Part shown: positions 62,483 to 64,000 of the stretch, one piece after another
How positions within the stretch are numbered: position 1 is the first letter of the stretch
Layout: each line of letters starts with the position of its first letter
NCBI GenBank assembly: GCA_036245525.1
Contig: BTPG01000001.1
Location: forward strand, 183,712,663 to 183,776,662
Direction of reading: 5' to 3'
Source of the DNA: Semisulcospira habei
Lineage: Eukaryota > Mollusca > Gastropoda > Semisulcospiridae
Length of the DNA stretch: 64,000 nucleotides
Position numbers and translations under genes: made by a program
The notes under the pieces: model-generated
What the model was told of the DNA's origin: nothing
The model's input: only the letters and a program-made list of their open reading frames with translations
Database searches by the model: none

Positions 62483-62795
62483 GTGATAGAGCCTTCAACG
62501 CCGCGACTTAGGCCGTGAGCTGGAGCTCTAGTACCAGCAGCCACCACAGTCCCGTCGAGTGGTCTCTACCCGGCAGTGATGCCCCTTACTGGAAGAGCAG
62601 TGGACCCAGCTATGGAGCTTCTACCGCTGCGAATGGCTGACACCAGCTTGGGGGAAAGATCCAACACCGGTACACGCCACAGACCCGACGAGTGGCCCTT
62701 ACCAGGTGGTAGAGCCTTCAACGCTGCGGCCCAGGCCGCGAGCCTGATCTACAATACCGGCAGCCACCACAGTCCCGTCGAGTGGTCTCTGTTCG
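62366..62795 (+). repeat. Tandem ~215-bp duplication in DIRS copy 2
   Basis: The block containing AGCTATGGAGCTTCTAC, GGGGGAAAGATCCAACACC and CAGCCACCACAGTCCCGTCG occurs twice in tandem (about 62380-62575 and 62600-62795), with about 10 percent differences. A shorter echo (CCCG..GAGTGGTCTTTACTCGG) follows at about 62893-62920. Confidence 0.75.
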
Positions 62796-64000
62796 GTCAA
62801 AGAACAAGAAAGAAGAAGAGAGAAGAAGAAGAGAAATGGATCCTCGAGCTCTGCGCTAGGCCTCGAGGCAAAGCACCGGCAGCCATCATGGTCCCGTGGA
62901 GTGGTCTTTACTCGGTAGTGACGCCTTTCGGCACGAGATCAGACACGAGGGTGAGCTTCAGCACCGGTAGTCATCATAGACCCGACGAGGGCGGTCTACC
63001 AGGTTGTGGAGACTCGCACGCAACAGGATGGTCCAGTCACTGCCACCTCCTCGGCCATGCCTAGAGTCCAGCGCAGAGTCGGCTCTCCAGAGTTAGCGTT
63101 CGGGGACTCGACCGTACGTGCTCCTGTTCCCAGGCTGAAAGCAGTAGACACGACGAGACGTCACGCCGGGCCACACGTCCGCTGCAACCTGGGGGTATAC
63201 GCCAGCACAGACAAGATAAGATGTCATGGCCGTGGTAAGTGCCTATACCTTCGGCGGGACGAGAATGCTGGGCCATGCGGCACTTGCGTGACTTAGGCAG
63301 CAGGAAGGGCACTTTACCTAGAACGTCGGCCGGTGCCAACCAACTTTAAGTTCGGAGAAGGCCCAGTATGAGGTTGTCCCGCGTTGTGCGGGCCCCCCAT
63401 TCCTCGACTCTAGTCCGGCACAGACGTTCGCCGCACCGTTTATAGGCAGTGACAGGGGACCATGAGCGGACAGGACAGCTGGACTAGTGTGCTCCCGCTC
63501 GTCGGGCATTGAGTAGTGACGACTCGGGATTGCGATCAGATTACTTGAAGCTTCGGCATCCCACTCTTTTCATGATGGAAGGAGTTCACGACTGGACAAT
63601 TCTGCTGGGCTTGCGGGCGCCCGCTCGCTAGGTTAATTAGAGATGAGCCGGGCTCTCGCCGATTCACACGCCCCGTCTACCCTTCAGGACGGTGCGTATG
63701 AACTACAGAGTGGGAAGAACCTAGCGAACGTCCGTCGGGACTAGACTTAGGTCACCCAATCCTTCCACAAGTCCAACAGCAGTATTCCGTCTCAAGCCCG
63801 CTACAAGTAACGTCGCCCCAGGCGAGACTACAGGAGCAGCGGCGGACTCTTGCCTGTCACTTCCAGGCAGGTCGTCTAGGCCTACACTGGTTGCGCCGTA
63901 CGCCTGCCAGCCCAGCACGGAGATCCGGCATCCATCCCAGGGATGGTGCTTACACTGGACAGATTGAGACTGCAGGCCGTGGGCGGCCCGCGCGACGTAC

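Larger units (their letters stand above)
61220..64000 (+). mobile_element. DIRS-type retrotransposon, copy 2, 5' part only
   Basis: The left end (TTTCCTCAAAACACATTACC..GATGGTATTACTAATAGGAA) is a diverged relative of the copy 1 terminus. A gag-like ORF with the same cysteine module follows in the same relative place. Sequence divergence is high, so this is a different DIRS family. RT, RNase H and recombinase would lie beyond the window. Confidence 0.75.

Overview
The window is animal nuclear DNA, most likely from a mollusc and probably a gastropod. That assignment is inferred from the repeat content and is not proved. It lies inside the basement-membrane proteoglycan gene perlecan (HSPG2/trol). 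Five perlecan exons are visible on the + strand, in the same order as in vertebrate perlecan: two LDL-receptor class A exons (3449-3568, 27339-27470), an Ig exon (29266-29553), a laminin-EGF-type exon (59394-59518) and the start of laminin domain IV (60351-60524). Their splice phases agree. Almost everything else is intron filled with mobile elements, many nested in one another.

Intron 1 (about 3.6-27.3 kb) holds: a DIRS tyrosine-recombinase retrotransposon (4791-13960), itself carrying a 2.6 kb non-autonomous TIR transposon with a fold-back element inside and a LINE tail; two full-length RTE-like LINEs (14438-17723 and 23641-26963) with perfect target-site duplications; a remnant of a LINE that encodes RNase H (19868-21245, minus strand); and several blocks of a dispersed repeat whose monomers carry AGGTCA direct repeats. 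Upstream of the first exon that repeat is broken by a hAT-type element (1106-2444).

The intron between the Ig and laminin exons (29.6-59.4 kb) contains a 20.4 kb Polinton/Maverick element (31358-51748). It has about 400-bp inverted terminal repeats and a 6-bp target duplication, ACACGA. It encodes integrase, protein-primed DNA polymerase B, packaging ATPase, a double-jelly-roll type major capsid protein and a set of small membrane and structural proteins. All key genes are broken. It landed inside an exon of an older, spliced, XPG/FEN-nuclease-like gene, probably from another transposon, whose two halves flank it in the same frame. The Polinton was then hit by four copies of one ~385-bp SINE (a fifth lies outside at 55605-55984) and by a 2-kb transposon with ~520-bp TIRs. 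That transposon's coding relic resembles the N-terminal zinc-binding region of RAG1, like the N-RAG-TP elements known from the sea slug Aplysia. The polymerase gene alone carries four insertions.

Downstream are a 5'-truncated CR1/L2-type LINE (minus strand), a long palindrome, the last two exons, and the 5' part of a second, diverged DIRS element that runs off the end. No bacterial genes, CRISPR arrays, tRNAs or rRNAs were seen. The most interesting items are the RAG1-N-like transposon nested in the Polinton, the layered insertion record with intact target duplications, and the nuclear-receptor-like half sites in the dispersed repeat.
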